64,000 bases of DNA. It comes from Bradyrhizobium canariense. GTDB taxonomy: Bacteria > Pseudomonadota > Alphaproteobacteria > Rhizobiales > Xanthobacteraceae. The number at the start of each line of letters is the position of its first letter. Position 1 is the stretch's first letter. The stretch spans positions 7,219,001 through 7,283,000 of the forward strand of contig NZ_LT629750.1 of the NCBI RefSeq assembly GCF_900105125.1, in the 5' to 3' direction. The notes under the pieces are model-generated. The model searched no databases. It was not told where the DNA came from and worked only from the letters and a program-made list of their open reading frames with translations. Shown here in pieces: positions 1 through 8,060 of the stretch. A program made the position numbers and the translations under genes.

Positions 1-93
1 TTTCGACATGGCATGATGCTCGGCGGCCGACGCCGTGCCGATTGTAGATGCAAGCGCGGCAGCCGTGGCGATGGTGATGAGTTGAAACTTCAT
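1..93 (-). CDS. N-terminus of a secreted protein (partial, runs off the window)
   Basis: Reading the minus strand from the ATG at 93, the frame stays open to the window edge. It encodes MKFQLITIATAAALAS followed by TIGTASAAEHHAMSK, a textbook Sec signal peptide with an Ala-x-Ala type cleavage site near residue 24. Only about 31 residues are visible, so the mature protein and its function cannot be named. The product is expected to be exported. The 209 bases between this start and the protease start at 303 would hold divergent promoters. Confidence 0.6.
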   Translation of the reverse strand, partial: MKFQLITIATAAALASTIGTASAAEHHAMSK

Positions 94-302
94 GGCGGTT
101 CTCTTGATGAGCCGCCCCTACGCTAAAAGTACGGGAAGAAAAAATGTTCCGTTAAAGATCGTTCATATGCTTTCATACCAAAGCGTGCGGTGGTTCGTCG
201 CACAGTTCTTGCGAAAGATTAATCAGCCGAACAGGACCACGTAATGTGACTTCGCCATGTTGGGGCCAGGGACTCGCCCTGCTCAACATTGGAGACGCCA
301 TC

Positions 303-1841
303 ATGAACGATCAAACGAACACCCCGCACCTCACACCACGAAAAGTTCTCAAGCCCCGGCGGCTGGCGCTGCTGGCCTCGGCTGCCGGTCTCAGCCTGGC
401 CGTTCTTGCCGCTGGTCCGGGCGGCTATCTGCCGTTCAATCTTCCGGCATGGACTTCATCCGCACACGCGGCCGAAACCACGCAGAACACGCCGGGCTTC
501 GCCGATCTCGTTGCAAAGGTCAAACCCGCTGTCATCTCGGTGCGCGTCAAGATCGACGGCGACACCGAAAATGGAGCGAGTGTCCAGAAGGAAGGGATGA
601 ATTCGGATGAGTCCGATTCCCAGCTCGACCAGTTTTCGAAGCAATTTGGTTTCCGCATTCCGAACGGCATGCCGCAGCGGCATCAGGTAATAACAGGTGA
701 AGGCTCGGGCTTTTTCATCTCGCCGGATGGCTACGCCGTGACCAACAATCACGTGGTCGATCACGCCCAATCCGTCCAGGTCACGACGGATGACGGCACC
801 GTCTACACGGCCAAGGTCATCGGCACCGACAAGAAGACCGATCTCGCACTGATCAAGGTCGACGGCAAGAAAGACTTCACCTACGTGAAGTTCGCGGACG
901 CGCTGCCGCGCGTTGGTGACTGGGTGGTCGCCGTCGGCAATCCCTTTGGTCTCGGTGGCACGGTCACGGCTGGAATCGTTTCCGCGCGCGGCCGCGATAT
1001 CGGCGCAGGCCCGTATGACGACTATGTCCAGATCGACGCGCCCATCAACAAGGGCAATTCCGGCGGTCCGGCGTTCGACATGAACGGCAATGTCATCGGT
1101 GTGAACACGGCGATCTTCTCGCCATCCGGGGGCTCGGTCGGCATCGGCTTCGACATTCCCGCCGCTACTGCGAAGCTCGTCGTCGCCCAGCTCAAGGACA
1201 AGGGCTACATCACGCGCGGCTGGCTCGGCGTGCAGGTACAGCCGGTCACCGCCGACATCGCTGACAGCCTCGGCATGAAGCAGGCAAAGGGTGCGATGGT
1301 CGATAATCCGCAGGACGGCAGTCCGGCGGCCAAGGCCGGAATCGAAGCCGGCGATGTCATCACCGCGGTCAATGGCGCCGACGTCAAGGATGCACGCGAT
1401 CTCGCCCGTAACATCAGCATGATGGCGCCGGGCACTTCCGTGAAGCTCGATGTCCTGCATAAGGGCGACGCCAAGACGGTGACGGTGGCGCTCGGCGAAA
1501 TGCCGAACGACCATCAGGCCAACGCCGGCGGAGAGCAGTCGAAGGAAACGGCTGGCACGCCGCGTCTCGGCCTGCAGCTTGCGCCCGCGGGCGAGGTTGA
1601 AGGCTCCGGTGACAAGGGCGTCGTGGTAACCGCTGTCGATCCGAACGGTCCTGCGGCAGAGCACGGCTTCCAGACCGGTGACGTCATCCTCAATGTCGGC
1701 GGCAAGACGGTCTCCAGCGTGTCCGACGTGCGGGCGGCGCTGAACGCAGCCAAGGAAGGCGGCAAGCACAGCGTCCTGATGCGCGTGAAGACATCCGACG
1801 CGACCAGATTCGTCGCGGTTCCTCTCACCAAGGAGGGATAA
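303..1841 (+). CDS. Do/HtrA family periplasmic serine protease (DegP/DegQ-like)
   Basis: A 512-residue Do-type serine endoprotease that degrades or chaperones misfolded proteins in the cell envelope. The ATG at 303 is preferred over the frame's earlier start at 246 because GGAGA lies about 10 bases upstream and the hydrophobic export segment (about residues 20-55, ending near SSAHAAE) follows. The trypsin-like triad is visible: His150 in NNHVVDH, Asp180 in DLALIKV and Ser253 in GNSGGPA. Two PDZ domains follow (about residues 290-385 and 415-505), both with recognisable G-D-V-I blocks. Length and order fit the family. Nothing looks damaged. Whether it is the main DegP or a paralogue such as DegQ/MucD cannot be told from sequence alone. 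Confidence 0.93.
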   Translation: MNDQTNTPHLTPRKVLKPRRLALLASAAGLSLAVLAAGPGGYLPFNLPAWTSSAHAAETTQNTPGFADLVAKVKPAVISVRVKIDGDTENGASVQKEGMNSDESDSQLDQFSKQFGFRIPNGMPQRHQVITGEGSGFFISPDGYAVTNNHVVDHAQSVQVTTDDGTVYTAKVIGTDKKTDLALIKVDGKKDFTYVKFADALPRVGDWVVAVGNPFGLGGTVTAGIVSARGRDIGAGPYDDYVQIDAPINKGNSGGPAFDMNGNVIGVNTAIFSPSGGSVGIGFDIPAATAKLVVAQLKDKGYITRGWLGVQVQPVTADIADSLGMKQAKGAMVDNPQDGSPAAKAGIEAGDVITAVNGADVKDARDLARNISMMAPGTSVKLDVLHKGDAKTVTVALGEMPNDHQANAGGEQSKETAGTPRLGLQLAPAGEVEGSGDKGVVVTAVDPNGPAAEHGFQTGDVILNVGGKTVSSVSDVRAALNAAKEGGKHSVLMRVKTSDATRFVAVPLTKEG

Positions 1842-1870
1842 ATCGGAATGAACTTTTATTGATGCAGCTT

Positions 1871-1899
1871 GGAAGGCCGGGCCTAAAGCCCGGCCTTCC
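1871..1899 (+). terminator. Hairpin terminator after the HtrA protease
   Basis: A perfect 12-bp stem, GGAAGGCCGGGC (1871-1882) and GCCCGGCCTTCC (1888-1899), with a CTAAA loop, begins 30 bases after the protease stop. Only a weak T-containing stretch (TGTATT) follows, so it may work as an intrinsic terminator of modest strength. Confidence 0.65.
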
Positions 1900-1986
1900 T
1901 GTATTCTCGACCAGCTTTCCTTGCACCTTCGCTCAAAGCCGGCGCCGGCTTCCGGCGGCAATCCTCTCGAAATCGGAGGCTCCCCA

Positions 1987-2841
1987 ATGAATTCAACGAC
2001 CACTTCGGCAATTGAAACGACCGCGCCGCCGGTCACGATGCACAAGCTGCTCACCGGCCAGAGGGCGCTGGTGACCGGCGCCAATTCCGGGATCGGCAAG
2101 GCGGTGGCGATCGCGTTGGGACAGGCCGGCGCCGATGTCGTCATCAACTATGTCGATGATGACGCAGCGGCTACCGCTGTGGTCGAGGAAATCAAGAAGT
2201 CCGGCACCAGGGCCTATGCGCACAAGGCCGACGTGTCGTCGGAAGATCAGGTCGCCGCGATGTTTGCGCGAATGATGCAGGAATTCGGCACGGTCGACAT
2301 TCTCGTCAGCAACGCCGGCCTGCAGCGGGACTCGGCGTTTCACGAGATGACCCTGGCGCAGTGGAACAAGGTTCTGAACGTCAACCTGACGGGACAATTT
2401 CTGTGCGCGCGCGCGGCGGTGCGCGAATTCCTGCGCCGCGGCGTCGTGCCATCGGTATCGAGCGCGGCCGGCAAGATCATCTGCATGAGCTCGGTGCATC
2501 AGGAGATCCCGTGGGGAGGCCATGTGAACTACGCCTCTTCCAAGGGCGGCATCAAACTATTGATGGAGAGCATGGCGCAGGAACTGGCGCCGAAGCGTAT
2601 CCGCGTCAATGCCATTGCCCCCGGCGCGATCAGAACGCCGATCAACACCGCAGCCTGGCAGACCAAGGAAGCCTATGATTCCCTCATGACGCTGGTTCCC
2701 TATGGGCGGATCGGCGAGCCCGAGGATATTGCACGCGCCGCGGTCTGGCTCGCATCGGATCATTCCGACTATGTCGTCGGCACAACGCTCTTTGTCGACG
2801 GCGGAATGACGCTCTATCCGGGTTTTGCCACCGGCGGCTAG
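1987..2841 (+). CDS. SDR family oxidoreductase, glucose 1-dehydrogenase-like
   Basis: A 284-residue classical short-chain dehydrogenase/reductase. The Rossmann nucleotide site is TGANSGIG near residue 37, the NAG motif is in SNAGLQ, and the catalytic Ser and Tyr-x-x-x-Lys are in the stretch ending YASSKGG. The C-terminal FVDGGM ending is usual for glucose 1-dehydrogenase-like members, which oxidise sugars or other alcohols with NAD(P)+. The substrate cannot be inferred. The ATG at 1987 was chosen because CGGAGG sits 8 bases upstream; a TTG at 1921 in the same frame lacks this. The gene stands alone, between the protease terminator and a small exported protein. Confidence 0.87.
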   Translation: MNSTTTSAIETTAPPVTMHKLLTGQRALVTGANSGIGKAVAIALGQAGADVVINYVDDDAAATAVVEEIKKSGTRAYAHKADVSSEDQVAAMFARMMQEFGTVDILVSNAGLQRDSAFHEMTLAQWNKVLNVNLTGQFLCARAAVREFLRRGVVPSVSSAAGKIICMSSVHQEIPWGGHVNYASSKGGIKLLMESMAQELAPKRIRVNAIAPGAIRTPINTAAWQTKEAYDSLMTLVPYGRIGEPEDIARAAVWLASDHSDYVVGTTLFVDGGMTLYPGFATGG

Positions 2842-2967
2842 GGGCTGCCGATCATCCGAGCCTTGCCGGGAAGACGCGGGTAACCTTGGCGGCAACTTCG
2901 GCTGGAATTGCGCGTTTTACTACCTAAATACGGGTATCGGGGTTTCGAGTATTCAGGATAGCCGCAG

Positions 2968-3375
2968 ATGGTCGCGAAAAATGTTTTGGGCGCCTTGATC
3001 GGCGCGGCGCTGCTGGCGTGGAGCGGTCAATCGATCGCCGATGAATATCGGCCCGGCGAATTCCTCGGGCTTGATCTCTCCAAAGCGGTGCTTTCGCCAA
3101 AGCGGCTCGGGCCCGAAACGCAATTCGCGCCGGTCCGCGTTGAGGCCAATTCCAGCAACTCGATCGCGCAGGCGCCGGCACGGCCGAAGGTCGCTTCGCA
3201 TGTCACCGTTTCCAAAACCAGAACGGCGCATCTACGCCCCGAGAAACCGCGCGGATCGGCGCGAACGAAGCTGGTGCGGCGCCACAGCAATCCGCTCGAC
3301 GCCGAGGCGTTCGACACGCGTATTCAGGTCTGGCCATGCAAAACCGGCGGCATCTGCGACTGGCAGCGCCAATGA
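2968..3375 (+). CDS. Small exported protein of unknown function
   Basis: A 135-residue protein with a clear signal peptide (MVAKNVLGALIGAALLAW, cleavage near SIADE). It is followed by a basic, Pro/Arg-rich mature part and a C-terminus containing two cysteines (WPCKTGGICDW). An AGGA element lies upstream of the ATG. I do not recognise a domain. The two terminal cysteines could form a disulfide in the periplasm (inference). Similar short exported proteins are common in Bradyrhizobium, but I cannot name a family. Confidence 0.65.
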   Translation: MVAKNVLGALIGAALLAWSGQSIADEYRPGEFLGLDLSKAVLSPKRLGPETQFAPVRVEANSSNSIAQAPARPKVASHVTVSKTRTAHLRPEKPRGSARTKLVRRHSNPLDAEAFDTRIQVWPCKTGGICDWQRQ

Positions 3376-3532
3376 AGCAATCGACCGCGAACTGAGCCGT
3401 CAACGCGGTCTTGATTTGGACTTGGCCCGCCTGTCAGGCTATCAAGCCCACGGTCTTCTATTCCCTCACTAAAGCGCCGTTCGTGCGCGTCGCCGGGTTT
3501 CATCCGGCGTTCCCCAGCTTTCAGGAGTCATC

Positions 3533-4351
3533 ATGGATTATCTGCAAACCCAGGGCCTCAGCCTGCCACGGCTCGGGCTCGGCACCTTTCGCATGCAGGG
3601 CGATGTCTGCCGCGCGGCGGTCGAAAGCGCGCTGGGTCTCGGCTACCGGCACATCGACACGGCCGAAATGTACGCCAACGAGGAGGCCATCGGCCCGGCG
3701 ATCGCCGCCTCGGGTGTCGCGCGCAAGGATCTGCACGTCACCACCAAAGTGTGGCACGAAAATCTGGCGCCGGATGCGATCCGCAAGGCGTTCGACACCA
3801 GCCTCCAGAAACTGAAGCTCGATCATGTCGATCTTTATCTGGTGCATTGGCCGTCGAAGAACATGAATCTGCCGGCGGTATTCGAGACGCTGATGAAATT
3901 GAAGGAAGAGGGCCGCACCCGCGCCATCGGCGTCGCCAATTTCAACATCGCGCTGCTCAAGACCGTGGTCGAGGAAATCAAGGCTCCGATCGCCTGCAAC
4001 CAGATCGAATATCATGTGATGCTCGATCAGACGCCGGTTCGTAAATATCTGGCGTCGAAATCGATCCCGCTGGTGGCTTATTGCCCGCTGGCGCAAGGCC
4101 GCGCCGCCACCAACGAGGCGTTGATCGCGATTGGCCGCAAGCATAATGCCAGCGCAGCACAAGTCGCGCTGAAGTGGCTGCTTGATCAGGATGGCGTCGC
4201 CGCCATTCCGAAGGCGTCGCGCGCTGAAAGCCAGCAGGCCAACCTCGGCGCGCTCAAGGTGAAGCTCGACGACGAGGACAGGAAGGCGATCGCGGCGCTG
4301 CCGAAAGACCAGCGCTTCGTGAAGCCGGCTTTCGCGCCGGCATGGGATTGA
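3533..4351 (+). CDS. Aldo/keto reductase (2,5-diketo-D-gluconate reductase-like)
   Basis: A 272-residue aldo/keto reductase, a TIM-barrel NADPH-dependent enzyme reducing aldehydes and ketones. All four catalytic residues of the family are visible: Asp42 and Tyr47 in IDTAEMYANE, Lys72 in TTKVW and His105 in LVHWPS. The C-terminal IPKASR block, which contacts the cofactor phosphate, is present. The start has AGGAG 7 bases upstream. Its length matches the bacterial AKR5-type reductases (DkgA/DkgB). The physiological substrate is unknown; methylglyoxal or keto-gluconates are family possibilities. It is a single-gene unit closed by the strong terminator at 4375-4400. Confidence 0.9.
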   Translation: MDYLQTQGLSLPRLGLGTFRMQGDVCRAAVESALGLGYRHIDTAEMYANEEAIGPAIAASGVARKDLHVTTKVWHENLAPDAIRKAFDTSLQKLKLDHVDLYLVHWPSKNMNLPAVFETLMKLKEEGRTRAIGVANFNIALLKTVVEEIKAPIACNQIEYHVMLDQTPVRKYLASKSIPLVAYCPLAQGRAATNEALIAIGRKHNASAAQVALKWLLDQDGVAAIPKASRAESQQANLGALKVKLDDEDRKAIAALPKDQRFVKPAFAPAWD

Positions 4352-4374
4352 ACCCAAAGAAATTGAACCTTAAG

Positions 4375-4400
4375 AAAATGGCCCCTCGCGGGGCCATTTT
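4375..4400 (+). terminator. Rho-independent terminator of the aldo/keto reductase gene
   Basis: An 11-bp perfect stem AAAATGGCCCC / GGGGCCATTTT with a TCGC tetraloop, ending in a T-run. Because the stem begins with A residues and ends with T residues it can act in both directions, and so also serves the convergent gene that ends at 4431. Confidence 0.88.
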
Positions 4401-4430
4401 TGTGTCGTGCCTCTTTTTATTTTGTCGCTC

Positions 4431-4643
4431 TCAGTAGTCGTGATGGCGGTGCTTCACGATCACGACCCTGTCGTGATGATGCCAGCCGTGATCACGATGC
4501 CAGCCATGATCGCGCATTTCGGCGCGTGCGCCGAACGGATGATGATCGCCGTGTCGAACCACGACGGTTTCAGCGCTGGCAATCGACGGCGCCGCAATGG
4601 CAATCGCACCCAGTGCGGCAATGACGTAAGTAAACTTTCTCAT
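4431..4643 (-). CDS. Small histidine-rich exported protein
   Basis: A 70-residue protein. The ATG at 4643 is preferred because a perfect AGGAGG lies just upstream, and MRKFTYVIAALGAIAIAAP starts a good signal peptide (cleavage near IASAE). The mature part is only about 48 residues and unusually rich in His, Asp and Arg (for example HGWHRDHGWHHHD and KHRHHDY). Such composition suggests binding of a divalent metal such as Zn, Cu or Ni in the periplasm, but this is inference. No named domain is recognised. The downstream hairpin at 4375-4400 probably terminates it. Confidence 0.72.
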   Translation of the reverse strand: MRKFTYVIAALGAIAIAAPSIASAETVVVRHGDHHPFGARAEMRDHGWHRDHGWHHHDRVVIVKHRHHDY

Positions 4644-4782
4644 ATTATCCTCCTCGGTTGAGCAGGGATGTAACGTCACATTTGATGCGACGTTCCCGCG
4701 GAACCCGAGGAGAATTCTGAACAGCTGTTCAGCTTGCGACTAATGCGGGCAATGAGAGCAAGTCGATGCCCGATAGTGCGCT

Positions 4783-6057
4783 TCACTCGATGATCGCTTG
4801 ATACACCAGCGCGTTGATCTTCTGGCGATAGTGCCAGCGCAGCGGTCCGGGCGCCGCCGAGAGGTAGACCACCGCGAGCTCTTCCTTCGGATCGACCCAC
4901 CAATCGGTGCCGCTGGCGCCCGGCCAGGAGAACTGTCCGACCGATCCCATCATCCTGACCACACCCGGCGTCATGCGAACCGCAAGCCCGAGACCGAAGC
5001 CGTAATCGGCGCGCGTGGGATCGGCGTTGCCGATCAGGTTCTTGATGTTGGGACCGAGCTGGTCGGACAGCATGTAGTCGACGGTCTTGCGGCCGAGCAG
5101 TTGCGCCTCACCGGCGCGTCCGTGGTTCATCAGCATCGTCGCAAAGCGCAGATAATCCGTTGCGGTCGAGGCCGCGCAGCCGCCACCGCATTCGAATTTC
5201 AACGGCTCTGTCAATTCCGGGCTGCGCGCCTGCGGCTTGCCGGTGTCGGGATCGGCCGGCAGCGGCTTGGCGTAGCGCGCCGCCTTGTCCGGCGAAATCG
5301 AAAATCCGGTGTCGGTCATCCCGAGCGGCGCGAACAGATTGGCCTGCAGATATTGCCCGAGCGTCTGCTTGCTGATTTTTTCGATGATCAGGCCGGTGAT
5401 ATCAAGACCGAATCCATAGTCCCACACGGTGGCCGGCTGATAGAGCAGCGGCAGCGACGCCAATTTGTCCAGGAAGGCTGCGCCGTCATAATCATGCGAG
5501 GCATCGCCGCTGCCGGCGGGATACATCTTGTGCACCAGCGTGGTGCCGCGGCCGCCATAGACGATACCCGAGGTGTGACGCATCAGATCCTGGATCGTGA
5601 TCTGGCGATTGGCCGGAACGGTCTCCGCGGTCGGCTCGCCATTCGCATCGCGCGCGGCGACACGCATATTGGCGAATTTCGGAAAGTATTTGCTCAAGGG
5701 ATCGTCGATCAGGATCTTGCCCTGTTCGTAAAGCATCAGGGCGCCCACCGTCGTCATCGGTTTGGTCATCGAAGCGATGTTGAAGATGGTGTCGGTGGTC
5801 ATGGCAACGCCGGCCGCCTTGTCGCGCCAGCCATAGGCATTGAGCATCACCAGTTTGCCGTGCCGGGCAATGGCAATGACCGCGCCGGGAATCCGCCCGG
5901 CTTCGATGTCGGCTTTCAGCGTCGTCTCGATCCGCGCCAGCCGTTCCGAAGACATGCCGACGTCTTCAGGCTTGGCGCGGGGCAGGGGGTCTTCGGCGAA
6001 AGCGGCGCTGGAAGCCATCAGGCAAAGCGCAGTTGCGAGGATTCGGATGGCAGTCAT
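4783..6057 (-). CDS. Exported class C beta-lactamase-like serine hydrolase (esterase/penicillin-binding protein fold)
   Basis: A 424-residue protein with a signal peptide (MTAIRILATALCLMASSAAF, cleavage after AFA-E). It has the serine beta-lactamase/transpeptidase fold of the class C and EstB-like family. The nucleophile motif is S96-M-T-K99 in NIASMTKP. A conserved Tyr region (VWDYGFG) and a C-terminal GASGTDWW block replace the usual KTG. Family members are esterases or D-amino peptidases more often than true beta-lactamases, so antibiotic resistance should not be assumed. The start at 6057 has GGGAGA upstream; an earlier in-frame ATG at 6306 would run into the aminotransferase gene. Confidence 0.85.
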   Translation of the reverse strand: MTAIRILATALCLMASSAAFAEDPLPRAKPEDVGMSSERLARIETTLKADIEAGRIPGAVIAIARHGKLVMLNAYGWRDKAAGVAMTTDTIFNIASMTKPMTTVGALMLYEQGKILIDDPLSKYFPKFANMRVAARDANGEPTAETVPANRQITIQDLMRHTSGIVYGGRGTTLVHKMYPAGSGDASHDYDGAAFLDKLASLPLLYQPATVWDYGFGLDITGLIIEKISKQTLGQYLQANLFAPLGMTDTGFSISPDKAARYAKPLPADPDTGKPQARSPELTEPLKFECGGGCAASTATDYLRFATMLMNHGRAGEAQLLGRKTVDYMLSDQLGPNIKNLIGNADPTRADYGFGLGLAVRMTPGVVRMMGSVGQFSWPGASGTDWWVDPKEELAVVYLSAAPGPLRWHYRQKINALVYQAIIE

Positions 6058-6166
6058 GGAGATCTCCCGTTCGGGCTCTTCGGGCCCTTTGATGTCAAAG
6101 ATGGAGGATTGGAGTGAGGTCTGTGCAGGGTAGTTCCGTTGTACGCGATGATCGGCGATCCCGGGC

Positions 6167-7402
6167 TTACGCCCGCTTCTCCACATTTGCGCTTCTGGCC
6201 GGCACACCGAATTCGCGACGGCAAACGTCGGCCAATACGGCGACGCCTTCGCGGATCTGCTCATGTGACGGACTGGCAAAGCAGAGCCGCAGCCGGCTGC
6301 CGGCATAGGCCTTGTCGGTCGACCATTCCGGCCCGGGATTGATGGCGACGCCCGCGGCGAGCGCGGCCTGATAGAGTTTCAGCGTATCGACATTGTCAGG
6401 CAGTTTTACCCACAGGAAGATGCCGCCCTTGGGATCGCAAAATTCCGCCGCCGTGCCGAATTGCTCATTGAGCGCTTCCATCAGCGTATCGAGCTTGGCG
6501 CGCAATCCGCGTGTCAGCTTCGGCACGTGGGACGCGAAATGCGGCGCGCAGTATTCCGCGAGCACCATCTGCTCCAGCGCGCCGGAACCGGCGTCGGTCT
6601 TCAGCGCCAGCATCCGCGACAGCATTTGCCAGGGCGCCACGATATAGCCGACCCGCAGCGCCGGCGCGATCGATTTGGAGAACGAGCCGATATGGATCAC
6701 CCCACCGGTCTTGCTCATCGCATGGATCGCCGGCGGCCGCTTTCCGTCCCAGATCAGGTCGGCGTAGCAATCATCCTCGAAAACCGGCACGCCATATTCC
6801 TGCGAAAGCCTGAGCAGTTCGGCGCGGCGCACCTCGGGCAGGATGGTTCCGGTCGGGTTCTGCACGGTCGGGATGGTGTAGATGTATTTCGGCGTGACGC
6901 TGCGGCGCTTGAGGTCGGCAAGCACGGACGCCAGCGCGTCCATCCGCATGCCGTCCTGGTCCAGGGGAATGCCGACCACGTTGACGCCGAGCCGGGTCAG
7001 CCGGTTCAGCGAGCCCTGATAGGTTTCCTGCTCGATGATGACCGTGTCGCCACGCGTCAACAGCGACTGGTTGACAAGGTCGAGCGCCTGCAGCGAGCCG
7101 GAGACGATCAGGATGTCGTCGGCCGTGCAGTTGATGCCGGCGTCGCGCTTGAGCTTGGCCGAGATGAATTCGCGCAGCGGCCGATAGCCCTGCGGACCGC
7201 TGGCCAGCCCGTAGGTGGCGAGCGTCTTGCCCTCGCGCTTGAGAACGGCGTTGACCGCGTCGATCAGGCCCTCGACCGGGACCTGGTCGGCATCGTTGTT
7301 GCCGCCGATGAAGCTGTATTTCGCCAGCCCTGTCCATTTTGCGGCGGGGGCGGGTAGTCCGGCTGGAAGCAGGGGGGCGAAGTCGAAAGTTGCCGAGGTC
7401 AT
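6167..7402 (-). CDS. PLP-dependent aminotransferase, fold type I (2-aminoadipate/valine-pyruvate aminotransferase-like)
   Basis: A 411-residue class I/II aminotransferase that moves amino groups between an amino acid and a 2-oxo acid. The cofactor signature is visible: NPTG (182-185), Asp near FEDDCYADL, and the PLP Schiff-base lysine K243 in GSFSKS, with the phosphate-binding Arg in ALRVGY. It lacks the N-terminal GntR helix-turn-helix of MocR regulators, although the aminotransferase part is of that type. A GGGAGA element lies upstream. The exact substrate is not decidable. The serine hydrolase gene follows 110 bases downstream on the same strand. Confidence 0.87.
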   Translation of the reverse strand: MTSATFDFAPLLPAGLPAPAAKWTGLAKYSFIGGNNDADQVPVEGLIDAVNAVLKREGKTLATYGLASGPQGYRPLREFISAKLKRDAGINCTADDILIVSGSLQALDLVNQSLLTRGDTVIIEQETYQGSLNRLTRLGVNVVGIPLDQDGMRMDALASVLADLKRRSVTPKYIYTIPTVQNPTGTILPEVRRAELLRLSQEYGVPVFEDDCYADLIWDGKRPPAIHAMSKTGGVIHIGSFSKSIAPALRVGYIVAPWQMLSRMLALKTDAGSGALEQMVLAEYCAPHFASHVPKLTRGLRAKLDTLMEALNEQFGTAAEFCDPKGGIFLWVKLPDNVDTLKLYQAALAAGVAINPGPEWSTDKAYAGSRLRLCFASPSHEQIREGVAVLADVCRREFGVPARSANVEKRA

Positions 7403-7463
7403 AAACGCTGTCTCCCTTATTATTTTCTCGTTGCGAAGCCGCTGATCGTGGCTTCGGTGCAGG

Positions 7464-8006
7464 CTAGTTCTTTCCGACCATCTTCAGGGGCCGGCCCTGG
7501 CTGATAAAGGCGTAGTGCCCGCTACCCAGGCTGCCGATCATCAGCGCCTCGACCACGGGTTCGGCGATCTCGCCGGTGGCTGCCCAGTCCACCGCAAAGT
7601 TGGCCCCGGTGCCGCCACGGACGTCCACCGCGCCCACGAAGACTTCAATCGTCGAGAAGGGTTTCAGCGCTACCGGCGCCTTGAGATAGCTCTCCACCAA
7701 TTTTCCGCCGGTGTCGAAATAGGCGATCCGCTTCAAAACCAGTGGGCGCGTTTCCGAGGCATTATGAACGCTCAGGGTAACCGAGAAATCAGCACGCAAT
7801 TTACCCTGGCTCATCGAGACGCTCGAGTAAACCGGAACATAGAACGCACCGGATACGTCGAGATTTTCCGACGGCATCGTGGTCAGAGAACCGGCAAAAG
7901 CCTGTTCGATGCCGGCGGCGGTCTGTGCGCTCGCGGGCGGCGCAAGTATCGGCGCCAGGCCTCCGAGAATCGCCAGAAAAAGGCCCCTTGTCAGGATGTG
8001 ACACAT
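7464..8006 (-). CDS. DUF3124 exported protein
   Basis: A 180-residue protein starting MCHILTRGLFLAILGGLAPIL, a signal peptide with cleavage near ASAQT. The mature part matches the DUF3124 pattern: a YVPVYSSVSM block, a LSVHN block of an immunoglobulin-like beta-sandwich, a YFDTGG block and a C-terminal AFISQGRP. The role of DUF3124 is not known. It starts 54 bases from the divergent Kef-type antiporter, so the two may share a control region. No strong ribosome-binding site is seen, and the start could lie slightly upstream. Confidence 0.75.
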   Translation of the reverse strand: MCHILTRGLFLAILGGLAPILAPPASAQTAAGIEQAFAGSLTTMPSENLDVSGAFYVPVYSSVSMSQGKLRADFSVTLSVHNASETRPLVLKRIAYFDTGGKLVESYLKAPVALKPFSTIEVFVGAVDVRGGTGANFAVDWAATGEIAEPVVEALMIGSLGSGHYAFISQGRPLKMVGKN

Positions 8007-8060
8007 TGCCCGTTTTACCGTCACGACCGCGCCTTTAGGCTGAAACAGGGGGCCTCGGTC

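Noticed and set aside
456..2147. Long minus-strand open frame opposite the HtrA protease and SDR genes
   Set aside because: No domain is seen and the sequence is the antisense shadow of two well-supported genes.
4783..6057. Antibiotic-resistance beta-lactamase
   Set aside because: Only the serine-hydrolase fold is evident; the KTG motif is replaced and esterase-type relatives are more common, so resistance is not supported.
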